A DNA stretch of 35,620 nt from Thermoplasmatota archaeon (GTDB lineage: Archaea; Thermoplasmatota; Penumbrarchaeia; Penumbrarchaeales; Penumbrarchaeaceae), in assembly GCA_016928095.1 (NCBI GenBank), contig JAFGLL010000021.1, positions 1-35,620 on the forward strand, given 5' to 3'. The position numbers and the translations under genes were made by a program. How positions within the stretch are numbered: position 1 is the stretch's first letter; every line of letters begins with the position of its first letter. Of the stretch, positions 23,187 to 30,047 are shown one piece after another. A model generated the notes under the pieces. It worked only from the letters and a program-made list of their open reading frames with translations. It was not told the DNA's origin and did no database searches.

Positions 23187-24557
23187 TCATCCTATATAAA
23201 CGAGATCGTATTTTGGACCTCTGCGAAGGGGGGTGTATTTATGTCTTTCGGCCTCCCTTTTGAAAACCTGAAACCTTTCCTCCCTGTGGAATTCGGATAG
23301 CAGCGGGAATGTGGTGAAGCATGACCTGTTGAAGAGGGATATGGCCTTATCCATTTTCCCTTCCGACAGGTAGATCAGTGAGATGTTGTACTCCACCACC
23401 GAAAGGCTCTCCGGGGTGTTCAGGATATTGTAGATCATCTTGACATTCTCAAGATATTTCCTGGCCCTGACCAGGTCCCCCTTGATCCTCATTATGCTTG
23501 CCAGGTTGGTCGCGACATTGGCCCACATGTATCTGCTGTTGCTCTGAAAAGCATATCGTTTAGCTTTCAACCACATTCTTTCGGCTTCGGAGTACATCTC
23601 CTTGTTGAACATCAGGATCCCGTAATTGTTGTAGGCTATGGTCAGGAAAACGGGATACTTGTAGTACCTGAAGGTACCGATAGCTTTCTCGAAGAGGACC
23701 TTTGCTCTCTCGTGTTCACCCGTTATTCCGAGCAGATCGGCCTCCATCTGGTTCAGGAAACCGTGAACGATCCTGTTGTCGGTGACCTTCCTGGTCTCAT
23801 CAAAGGCCTTCTCCCATTCTTCCTTCAGGCCCATTCTTCCGTAGGTCTTTATCCTTCCGATACTGGCGATGAACCACAGGTCCTGGGGCAGGCCAGGTTT
23901 CTGGATTATTGAATTGTACAATGAGAGGGCTTCCTTGAACATCCCTCTCAAAAGCTTCATATCTGCTTCCAGGAGGAGGGCTCCTATGTTCGTCATCATC
24001 GGCCCCTCTCTGGCCATTCTTTCATTCTCATCCATTCCAAACATCGTGGCATCCATGAAGCTGTGGACGAAGTTGGGCATGCCCGGTGAATCGTGGAATA
24101 TTTCGATCTTCTCGAACAGGTTATAGATGGAGGTTTCCTTCTCAAGCATCTCGAAGGTCTTGAGGGTGTTCATGAGGTCGAAACTGTCCCTTTCGAAGTA
24201 CAGTTTCATGAGGAAGACCCTGAAGAGGGGGCCATGGATAAGGTATAGGACGTCAAGCAGTTTTATGGAAACAGGGACACCGTGTTCCTCGATGGTGAAG
24301 AAATGTTTTCCAAGCTCGGTGTGAAGGGTTTCCGCCTTCTTCATCCCTTCCTCGGTGATCATGAAATAGGTGATGTCACCTTCTTTCGTCTTCATGATGT
24401 CCCCGCTCTTCTTCAGGTCCGTCATAGCTCTTCTGACCGTGAGGAAGGAGAGACCTAGAGACCTGGCAAGCTCCTCCCTTTTATCATATTCGATTCGGGA
24501 GTCGGGGAACAGACGTATTCCCAAAATAACATATTCATGGGTCGTGAACCCGCCCAT
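23187..24557 (-). CDS. Winged-helix regulator with TPR-like repeats
   Basis: A 456-residue protein. Residues about 5-77 form a winged-helix DNA-binding domain (THEYVILGIRLFPD, a recognition helix around FLTVRRAMTDLKKSG, and a wing KTKEGDITYFMITEEG). The rest is helical. From about 200 on it shows paired-helix repeats with TPR spacing (MFKEALSLYNSIIQKPG, EHERAKVLFEKAIGTFRYY, MYSEAERMWLKAKRYAF, DLVRARKYLENVKMIYN, KMDKAISLFNRSCF). Such proteins are probably transcription factors whose TPR part binds a peptide or protein partner. No membrane segment or enzymatic domain is seen. TTTAATAA lies 25-26 bp upstream of the ATG, so it is probably leaderless. Its targets may include neighbouring genes. 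Confidence 0.85.
   Translation of the reverse strand: MGGFTTHEYVILGIRLFPDSRIEYDKREELARSLGLSFLTVRRAMTDLKKSGDIMKTKEGDITYFMITEEGMKKAETLHTELGKHFFTIEEHGVPVSIKLLDVLYLIHGPLFRVFLMKLYFERDSFDLMNTLKTFEMLEKETSIYNLFEKIEIFHDSPGMPNFVHSFMDATMFGMDENERMAREGPMMTNIGALLLEADMKLLRGMFKEALSLYNSIIQKPGLPQDLWFIASIGRIKTYGRMGLKEEWEKAFDETRKVTDNRIVHGFLNQMEADLLGITGEHERAKVLFEKAIGTFRYYKYPVFLTIAYNNYGILMFNKEMYSEAERMWLKAKRYAFQSNSRYMWANVATNLASIMRIKGDLVRARKYLENVKMIYNILNTPESLSVVEYNISLIYLSEGKMDKAISLFNRSCFTTFPLLSEFHREERFQVFKREAERHKYTPLRRGPKYDLVYIG
23193..23200 (-). promoter_or_regulatory. TATA box inside the end of the regulator gene
   Basis: TTTATATA on the minus strand is centred 27-28 bp upstream of the ATG at 23169. It lies in the last codons of the upstream gene (stop at 23187), so the caspase-like gene has its own promoter within its neighbour. 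Confidence 0.55.
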
Positions 24558-24578
24558 GCCTGCAAAGACTACTGTTCG

Positions 24579-24586
24579 TTATTAAA
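24579..24586 (-). promoter_or_regulatory. TATA box of the wHTH/TPR regulator
   Basis: TTTAATAA on the minus strand is centred 25-26 bp upstream of the ATG at 24557, consistent with a leaderless transcript. Confidence 0.5.
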
Positions 24587-24673
24587 TGTTTTTGAGAGAT
24601 GAGACCAGACGTCGTTCAAATCCATTCCCGACCCATCATTCCGCTTCGCTACCTCATGGGTCATAAAAAAAGG

Positions 24674-24693
24674 ATGGTAGCGGGGAATAGATT
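24674..24693 (-). repeat. Displaced copy of the tRNA-iMet 3' end (att-like)
   Basis: The 20-bp sequence atggtagcggggaatagatt is identical to 24850-24869, which is the 3' end of the initiator tRNA-Met gene (CCA, acceptor strand and most of the T-stem 3' strand) plus one base. The copy lies 176 bp away in the same orientation, on the 3' side of the tRNA. A tRNA 3'-end duplication is the usual footprint of site-specific integration. No integrase gene is present in between. Confidence 0.6.
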
Positions 24694-24699
24694 CGCGCT

Positions 24700-24795
24700 A
24701 AGATCACTTCGTGATCTTGCTGGTCTGGATGTTAAGGTCGAATATGGACTAGTGGTGTCCAGGTAGTTGATCTCTTAAACATCCAGATGAACCAG
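24700..24795. ncRNA. Candidate structured RNA or element remnant between the tRNA-end repeats
   Basis: Between the two 20-bp repeats lie a perfect 8-bp hairpin (AAGATCAC, loop TTC, GTGATCTT; 24700-24718) and a long interrupted stem. In the latter, CTGGT plus CTGGATGTT (24720-24733) pairs with AACATCCAG (24778-24786) and ACCAG (24791-24795), with a 4-nt bulge. Its loop contains a further 5-bp hairpin (TGGAC, loop TAGTGGT, GTCCA; 24745-24761). No known RNA family is recognised, and strand and expression are unknown. Confidence 0.3.
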
Positions 24796-24850
24796 GCTGT
24801 TGCCAGAATGATTACTGGTTCAAACTATTCCCTTAATATTAATGAGAAAA

Positions 24851-24928
24851 TGGTAGCGGGGAATAGATTTGAACTATTGGTCTTCGGGTTATGAGCCCGA
24901 CGGGATATCCTGGCTACCCCACCCCGCT
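24851..24928 (-). tRNA. Initiator tRNA-Met (CAU), CCA encoded
   Basis: Reading the minus strand, the acceptor 5' strand AGCGGGG pairs with CCCCGCT, followed by A and an encoded CCA. The anticodon stem TCGGG/CCCGA encloses the loop CTCATAA with anticodon CAT. The T-arm is AATAG, loop TTCAAAT, CTATT. The A1:U72 pair and three consecutive G:C pairs at 29-31/39-41 are the hallmarks of an archaeal initiator tRNA. There is no intron. A TTTATTAA box (24997-25004, minus) lies about 70 bp upstream, which would leave a 5' leader to be removed by RNase P. Confidence 0.93.
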
Positions 24929-25025
24929 AGGTTCTTTGCGAGATTCCCTGAAGTGATCGAGATCGCTCCTGGCCCGGTCCTGATATGAAGCGGGTGTTAA
25001 TAAATCTTTGGGGAAGCACTGACCG

Positions 25026-25112
25026 ATGGCCAAGATCCTAATCGATGCATCTTTCCATGAAGAAAAGGTCTCAAGGTCACCGACGGTCACGGTTCCTGGT
25101 TCATTTATGTGA
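25026..25112 (+). CDS. Possible 28-residue leaderless ORF or gene remnant
   Basis: A short frame beginning MAKILIDASFHEEKV has a TTAATAAA box (24997-25004) centred 25-26 bp before its ATG, the same spacing as the leaderless genes here. The N terminus is protein-like but the frame closes after 28 codons, so this may be the remnant of a longer gene, a leader peptide or chance. The box is near-palindromic and could equally serve the tRNA on the other strand. Confidence 0.25.
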   Translation: MAKILIDASFHEEKVSRSPTVTVPGSFM

Positions 25113-25161
25113 ATCCCAGAAATAATATATTCCCTATGGTTTCATGGGGTCGGGCCCTGAA

Positions 25162-27285
25162 ATGAACATTCGGTCGATGACGGGATACCTTCTGGTCTTG
25201 ATATTCCTGGCAACTGTATCATTCATTTCCCCATCGACCGAAACGGTCTCTGCAAGGGATGCTCCGCCGACAAGGATGAGCGGGTACCTTGCTTTCAATA
25301 CCACGGAGGACGAGCCGTTCAAGATAGATCTGGAAAACATCAGCATCTCCGGGGACAACCTCAGTTACAGCCTTGTCGAAGGACCATCATGGCTTGAGAT
25401 GGGCAACGGGTCCATGTTCGGGACCCCGGGGAACGATGATGTCGGTTGGTCGAACTTCACATTGAACATCACATCAACGACGGAGCAACTCCTCATCAAC
25501 ATCTCGATCTGCGTGTTGAACATTCCACCCACGATCGTCGATGGGTCCATAGACCCCATGGCATGGGAGGACCGAAGTTATCTGTCAAGGTTCGAACTTC
25601 GTGAAGATGGGGACAGATGGACGATCTCCCTTGCCATGACCGGTCCAGGCAATTTCACCTGGCTCCATGTGTACAGGAACGGTAGGGTGTCCGGGACCCC
25701 ACGGAACGTTCATGTTGGTAACTGGACCGTGAACCTGACCCTTGACGACATGAACGGTGGGATCGCATACCGGGAATGGAGCATTACTGTGGTGAACGAG
25801 CCCCCGAACATCACCGTTAAGGATTACGGCACGGTTTTCGAATGGGTCGAGAAAACGATCGATTTCGACTGCTCCTCGGAGGGAGACGATGCAACGTTCT
25901 ACGAGATCGTGAGCACGAACCTGTTGAATTATACACTGGACCGGGTCACGGGTATGTTCACCTTCAACCCGGGTCATAGATCGAGCAAGCAATGTTACTT
26001 GATCGTGAAGGTATACGATATCTTTGGCGGGATAGATGAGATCGTCGAGGAGTTCGAGATCTTCAATTCACCGGCCGAACTGATAACGGTTCTTCCAACG
26101 GTTTTCATAGCGGGAGAGATAAAAAGGGTCGATCTGGACACGAACGAGGACAGTGTCTACGGGCTCGAATTCGGTTTCGAACGGGGATGGCCTGCTTTCA
26201 CGGACCTTCTTTACACGAAAGGGTCCCCCTTCCTTCATTACGGGATCATAAGGTTCCTTCCATGGAATGTGGATGCCGGGTTTCATTCGTACATCCTCAG
26301 TATCAAGGACACCGATTCGGCGGTCTCCCGATATTTCTGGAACTTCACCGTCATGAGGAATGGATCGTTCATCGATCCGGTAGTGGATATGGAGGTCCTT
26401 GAGATCACTTCCCAGGTGATCAGGTTGAGAGTGGAAGTGAACGGTTCCGGTCAGAGGTTCGCCTCGTACCCCCTCTCACCCCGCAGTTCCGTTGACCTTT
26501 TTCTCGAAAATGAGAACTTAGGATCCCGATCACCTTTATCTTCGGTGAACATAGGTCCTGATGAAGCCGGGATGGTCGAACTCCCCCGTTCGAACATATC
26601 CGGCAGGATGGAGATCCAGCTCTCCGTATACTTCGAGCATTTGAACGGAACCTACCGGATGATGATAAAGACCCTAAGTTTGGATCTCACGGAGGGATCG
26701 CGTGGTGACAGCCGGAATGGGGGAGAGATGTGGATACTCTCCATCTTTGCGGCCATTCTCCTGCTAATTATCATGAGCATCGTTCTTCTGGTGATAGAGA
26801 ACACGTCATATGCCCTGCAGATGTTGGTATTTAAAGGAGGCGACATTGATGAGGGTGTCCTTTCCCTGGTCCATGACAGACCCGGGATACACTTTCGGGA
26901 GCTCAGGAGGGCCGCGAGAATGAAAAGGAGGGACCTGGTATCCACGCTTGTACATCTTGAGAGGACCGGTAACGTGAAGCCAATACCCGACGGCACCCTT
27001 GTAAGGTTCTATCCGACAGTGGGTTCCTTCGTCGACGGACCTCTTGTCCTCACCAGACAGCAGCAGAGGATAGCCGAATCCGTTGCCGGATCGCGAAAGC
27101 TCTCCATACAGAACCTATCGGATGTTACCGGGGGCTCCAAGAAAAAACTTGAACGGGAGACCACCCTGATGGAGTTGAAGGGCATCCTCCATCGGAAGAA
27201 GGGCAGGGATGGAAATGAATATTACATGTCATCAAAGCAGAAGAAGATCTTCAAGGAGTGGAAGATGAGAGGAGATCGCAGATAG
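25162..27285 (+). CDS. Transmembrane sensor: cadherin/Ig-like ectodomain with two cytoplasmic winged helices
   Basis: About 707 residues. A signal peptide (MTGYLLVLIFLATVSFIS) is followed by some 490 residues of beta domains of the He_PIG/cadherin-like type found in archaeal surface proteins (repeated GPSWLEMGNGSMFGTPGNDD, GNFTWLHVYRNGRVSGTPRN). A single TM helix follows (about 522-547), then a cytoplasmic part with two winged-helix domains (about 560-620, GIHFRELRRAARMKRRDLVS; and about 630-695, KLSIQNLSDVTGGSKKKLE). This is a one-polypeptide membrane-bound transcription regulator linking an outside signal to DNA; the ligand is unknown. The start is uncertain: 25162 fits the AATAATATAT box (25121-25130) with a short leader, and 25144 is an alternative. 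It ends 3 bp from a convergent small gene. Confidence 0.85.
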   Translation: MNIRSMTGYLLVLIFLATVSFISPSTETVSARDAPPTRMSGYLAFNTTEDEPFKIDLENISISGDNLSYSLVEGPSWLEMGNGSMFGTPGNDDVGWSNFTLNITSTTEQLLINISICVLNIPPTIVDGSIDPMAWEDRSYLSRFELREDGDRWTISLAMTGPGNFTWLHVYRNGRVSGTPRNVHVGNWTVNLTLDDMNGGIAYREWSITVVNEPPNITVKDYGTVFEWVEKTIDFDCSSEGDDATFYEIVSTNLLNYTLDRVTGMFTFNPGHRSSKQCYLIVKVYDIFGGIDEIVEEFEIFNSPAELITVLPTVFIAGEIKRVDLDTNEDSVYGLEFGFERGWPAFTDLLYTKGSPFLHYGIIRFLPWNVDAGFHSYILSIKDTDSAVSRYFWNFTVMRNGSFIDPVVDMEVLEITSQVIRLRVEVNGSGQRFASYPLSPRSSVDLFLENENLGSRSPLSSVNIGPDEAGMVELPRSNISGRMEIQLSVYFEHLNGTYRMMIKTLSLDLTEGSRGDSRNGGEMWILSIFAAILLLIIMSIVLLVIENTSYALQMLVFKGGDIDEGVLSLVHDRPGIHFRELRRAARMKRRDLVSTLVHLERTGNVKPIPDGTLVRFYPTVGSFVDGPLVLTRQQQRIAESVAGSRKLSIQNLSDVTGGSKKKLERETTLMELKGILHRKKGRDGNEYYMSSKQKKIFKEWKMRGDRR

Positions 27286-27288
27286 TTT

Positions 27289-27456
27289 TCACTCGTGGTC
27301 CTCAAGGATATCCTTGGCGATGTTCTCCAGGAGCTCCTCGAGAGTATTGGTCTTGTACTCCCGAATGGGCTTTTCCTTGGAACTGTGTGCGATTATCTTT
27401 GCGATGAAATAGCTTGTGCCCTGGAATATCTCTATATCGTAGATGGTATCACCCAT
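27289..27456 (-). CDS. Unknown 55-residue protein
   Basis: A small acidic protein beginning MGDTIYDIEIFQGTSYFIAK and ending in an amphipathic helix (TLEELLENIAKDILEDH). The ATG at 27456 has GGTGA six bases upstream, a strong archaeal ribosome binding site, and codon use matches neighbouring genes. The pattern of two or three strands followed by a C-terminal helix suggests a small alpha/beta fold. It begins about 32 bp beyond the 3' end of tRNA-Phe on the same strand, so it may be cotranscribed with the tRNA. Function unknown. Confidence 0.7.
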   Translation of the reverse strand: MGDTIYDIEIFQGTSYFIAKIIAHSSKEKPIREYKTNTLEELLENIAKDILEDHE

Positions 27457-27487
27457 CCTTCCTCACCTCTGTTCGGGGATGTTCGAA

Positions 27488-27563
27488 TGGTGCGGTGGGA
27501 GTGACTTGAACACCCGACCTTCTGATCTTCAGTCAGACGCTCTCCCAGCTGAGCTACCACCGC
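27488..27563 (-). tRNA. tRNA-Phe (GAA), CCA encoded
   Basis: On the minus strand, acceptor GCGGTGG pairs with CCACCGC, followed by A and encoded CCA. The D-arm is GCTCAGCTGGGAGAGC; anticodon stem TCTGA/TCAGA with loop CTGAAGA gives anticodon GAA; the T-arm is GGGTG, loop TTCAAGT, CACTC. It is 76 nt with CCA and has no intron. A TATA box lies about 35 bp upstream. Confidence 0.96.
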
Positions 27564-27594
27564 TGTCGCATTAGCGAAGGGGCATTTCACTTCA

Positions 27595-27602
27595 GATATA
27601 AA
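27595..27602 (-). promoter_or_regulatory. TATA box of tRNA-Phe
   Basis: TTTATATC on the minus strand is centred about 35 bp upstream of the tRNA-Phe 5' end, predicting a leader of roughly 10 nt. Confidence 0.45.
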
Positions 27603-27708
27603 AGCTATACCTTATCGATCTTTTTATCCATTCATTCTATTTATCTCCAGTATTTCATGTTAAAGGACAGGACGGCCCCTTCAAAATCATTATGAACGAG
27701 GTGAGCAA

Positions 27709-28113
27709 TTGTCCGCTCGGATGTACGACGATCCCAATCCCGAGGATGACCAGAGATACTGCATCGAGCTTCTGGCGAAGCTGGAGAGACCTCTATCATT
27801 CATAGGAGAGAAGCGCAACAGGTTCATCCTCTTCAAGGGCCAGTGGATGGATGTGGACCGTCTTCTCGAGGATGCTTCTAAGGACCCGAGAAAACGTGAC
27901 GGTCTGAGGCAGGAGCTGATGGGGCGTCTCGGGGAGATCAAGGAGCAATTGACCTCGACATGCATGACAAGAGAGGAGGCCATCGACCTGTTCGAGGAAG
28001 GGGTGGCCGTCAAACGCGCCATCCATCTTCTGGGCTCGGTGGCCCAAAGCAGGGAGGAGGACCCTCACAGCGATATCCGTCGATGGCTCGCCTATGGACG
28101 GAGGATCAGCTAG
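27709..28113 (+). CDS. Unknown 134-residue helical protein
   Basis: No family is recognised. The protein is highly charged and mostly helical: MYDDPNPEDDQRYCIELLAK at the start, a short strand-like section (RFILFKGQWMDVD), then long helices (KDPRKRDGLRQELMGRLGEI and REEAIDLFEEGVAVKRAIHL). There is no signal or TM segment, so it is cytosolic. I favour a TTG start at 27709 because GAGGTGA (27698-27704) lies four bases upstream; the ATG at 27721 is the alternative. Its stop codon overlaps the stop of the convergent Cys-rich gene within the palindrome CTAG. Confidence 0.7.
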   Translation: MSARMYDDPNPEDDQRYCIELLAKLERPLSFIGEKRNRFILFKGQWMDVDRLLEDASKDPRKRDGLRQELMGRLGEIKEQLTSTCMTREEAIDLFEEGVAVKRAIHLLGSVAQSREEDPHSDIRRWLAYGRRIS

Positions 28114-28745
28114 AACCAGCTGGCATAACCGTGGAACTCCCTGGATACGGATGAGAGATCGAGCTCGTGTCCGACACCAGCACCACCGCAGTTAGCGCAG
28201 CGCCCTGTCCCCCTGCACTTGGAGCAGCTCCCGTAACCGTCACAGTAGTTGCATTCCGAGGAGCCCTTGCATCGTATGCATTGACCTGTACCCCTGCAGT
28301 GGCTGCAGTCCGTGGAATTCTTCCCGAGGCAGGTGGGGCAGATACCATCTCCGCTGCAGTAGGAACATTTCTTCATCCCCCTGCACATGATGCATATACC
28401 GGTCCCGCCGCACTCGCCGCATTTGCCGGACCCCTTGCAGTGTGCACACTTACCGGTCTCGGACGCGGATCCCACCTGCACAAGATCCTCCCAGGCCTCC
28501 GATCCGCGTCCCATCTTCACCTTCGTGGCAGCCAGAAGGAACCAGGCATCCTTGTCCCCCGGGTTCTGCCTGATAACGTTCATGAAACGCTCGACGGCTT
28601 TGCGAAGGTCCTTCCTCTCCAGTGCCTCAACACCGGACCGGAGGGTGGACCTCAAAGCACTCATGGAGGGAAGCCTTACCTGGCAACCTGCACAGTAAAG
28701 CTCGTTATCCCTGTTCTCTTCCCCGCATCTGGGGCATTTGAGCAT
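28110..28745 (-). CDS. Zinc-ribbon/TPR protein with ten CxxC motifs (DnaJ-like cysteine repeats)
   Basis: A 211-residue protein. The N-terminal zinc ribbon (CPRC at 4-7, CAGC at 18-21) leads to a TPR-like helical pair (about 33-90, DLRKAVERFMNVIRQNPGDKDAW). Residues 100-186 then hold ten CxxC motifs, many as CxxCxGxG, the zinc-binding repeat of DnaJ. DnaJ has four such motifs and two zincs; ten could bind five. There is no J domain. The last ~25 residues carry no cysteines. It starts 14 bp after the ftsZ stop on the same strand, so it is very likely in the ftsZ operon. A protein-binding or chaperone-like zinc module is plausible, but its role is unknown. Confidence 0.85.
   Translation of the reverse strand: MLKCPRCGEENRDNELYCAGCQVRLPSMSALRSTLRSGVEALERKDLRKAVERFMNVIRQNPGDKDAWFLLAATKVKMGRGSEAWEDLVQVGSASETGKCAHCKGSGKCGECGGTGICIMCRGMKKCSYCSGDGICPTCLGKNSTDCSHCRGTGQCIRCKGSSECNYCDGYGSCSKCRGTGRCANCGGAGVGHELDLSSVSREFHGYASWF
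28188..28448 (-). repeat. Ten-fold CxxC repeat, period 9 residues
   Basis: CxxC motifs begin at residues 100, 109, 118, 127, 136 and then 147, 156, 165, 174 and 183 of the protein. This gives two blocks of five with an exact 9-residue (27-bp) period, separated by one 11-residue step. The pattern implies growth by unit or block duplication. Confidence 0.85.
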
Positions 28746-28759
28746 GGTAACACTTCCGT

Positions 28760-29941
28760 TCAGCGAACGAACTGGACTCCGAAACGCTCTTCCCTTCGGG
28801 TATAGCCCTTATCCTTGTCCCCGAATTTGCCAACGGATTTCCCGGAGATCTGATCGGAGGTCACACCGACAAGGACCAGCATGACCCTTACGGACCCCTT
28901 GAGTTCGGGATCGATATAGGCCCCCCAGATGATGGAGGCGTTGCGGTTGATCCTCTGGTTGATATATTCCGCCACGGTCTCGGCATCGGTGACCGTCATG
29001 TCCTCCCCTCCGGTAACGCAGATGAGCGCACCGTTGGCGGAAGAGATATCGTATTCAAGGAGCGGGGAGTTTATCGCTTCCTCAACGGCCTTTATGGCCT
29101 TCTCGTTGCCGTCGTCGGACTCCCCAATGCCTATGACTGCCACACCCCCTCCCTTCATGATGGTCTTGAGGTCTGCGAAATCAAGGTTCACCAGACCGAC
29201 CTTGGTGACCATCTCGGTGATGCCCTTTATGGCCTTCATCAGGATCTCGTCGGCGACCTTGAAGGCCGCGTTCAACGGTAACCTTGGGACCAGTTCCAGG
29301 AGCTTGTCGTTGGGAATGACTATGACCGTGTCGGAATTATCCTCAAGTTCTGCGAGCCCCCATTCGGCGTTCTCCATCCTGGATTCTCCCTCCCCGGCAA
29401 AAGGTTTGGTGACCACGGCAATGGTGAGCGCTCCCAGCTGTTTGGCGATCTCTGCCACGACCGGGGCGGACCCGGTCCCGGTCCCTCCACCGAGACCACA
29501 GGTCACGAAGACCATGTCCGACCCCATGAGCGCGGTGCGAAGCTCTTCCTCGGTCTCCAGAGCGGATTCCTTTCCTATCTTGGGGTTCGCTCCCGCACCA
29601 AGACCTCTGGTCGTCCTCTTTCCTATAAGCATCTTGTGAGGTGCATGGATCGTCAGCAGGTGCTGTGCATCGGAGTTGAGTGCATAGAGGTCTGCACCGA
29701 TTATTCCCTCTTCAACTATCCTGTTGATGGTGTTCGAACCTCCCCCACCGCATCCGACGATCTTGATGTTCGTTCTGAGGCCTGCCAGTACCCTTCTGAG
29801 TTCCTCATCCTCAGGGTTTGTATCCGCGACCTGGCGGGCTTCCTGGACCTCTACCTCCCTCTCTACCCTTGTCTGGGGCTCTGCCTTCTTGTCGTATTTG
29901 TTCATATACTCGTTGATTATGGATTTGAAACCCACGGCCAT
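28760..29941 (-). CDS. ftsZ: Cell division GTPase FtsZ
   Basis: A 393-residue tubulin-family GTPase that forms the division ring. An N-terminal extension of about 55 residues is acidic and probably unstructured. The nucleotide-binding motifs are GCGGGGSN (63-70) and the tubulin signature GGGTGTGS (151-158). The T7 loop [11 protein letters not shown] (252-262) supplies the catalytic aspartate to the neighbouring subunit. The C-terminal tail is short and ends RFGVQFVR, which could be the anchor-binding peptide. It is a true FtsZ, not a CetZ. The ATG at 29941 has GGAGGG too close; a GTG at 29935 has better spacing from the same motif. A TTTAAATT box lies about 75 bp upstream. A Cys-rich zinc protein follows after 14 bp. 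Confidence 0.96.
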   Translation of the reverse strand: MAVGFKSIINEYMNKYDKKAEPQTRVEREVEVQEARQVADTNPEDEELRRVLAGLRTNIKIVGCGGGGSNTINRIVEEGIIGADLYALNSDAQHLLTIHAPHKMLIGKRTTRGLGAGANPKIGKESALETEEELRTALMGSDMVFVTCGLGGGTGTGSAPVVAEIAKQLGALTIAVVTKPFAGEGESRMENAEWGLAELEDNSDTVIVIPNDKLLELVPRLPLNAAFKVADEILMKAIKGITEMVTKVGLVNLDFADLKTIMKGGGVAVIGIGESDDGNEKAIKAVEEAINSPLLEYDISSANGALICVTGGEDMTVTDAETVAEYINQRINRNASIIWGAYIDPELKGSVRVMLVLVGVTSDQISGKSVGKFGDKDKGYTRREERFGVQFVR

Positions 29942-30047
29942 CCCTCCGTTAGGATTATCTCTCGCTTGGAGCTCGGGGGCCCATTCTTCCCCCGCCCCAT
30001 CATGGCGATATCCGAATTTAAAGTTTTGTGAACATCATCGGAGATAT

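Noticed and set aside
24674-24869. CRISPR array
   Set aside because: There are only two repeat copies, and one is the tRNA 3' end itself; there is no regular spacer series or cas gene.
28188-28448. DnaJ chaperone gene
   Set aside because: Only the CxxCxGxG-type repeats resemble DnaJ. There is no J domain or client-binding C-terminal domain, and the motif number is ten, not four.
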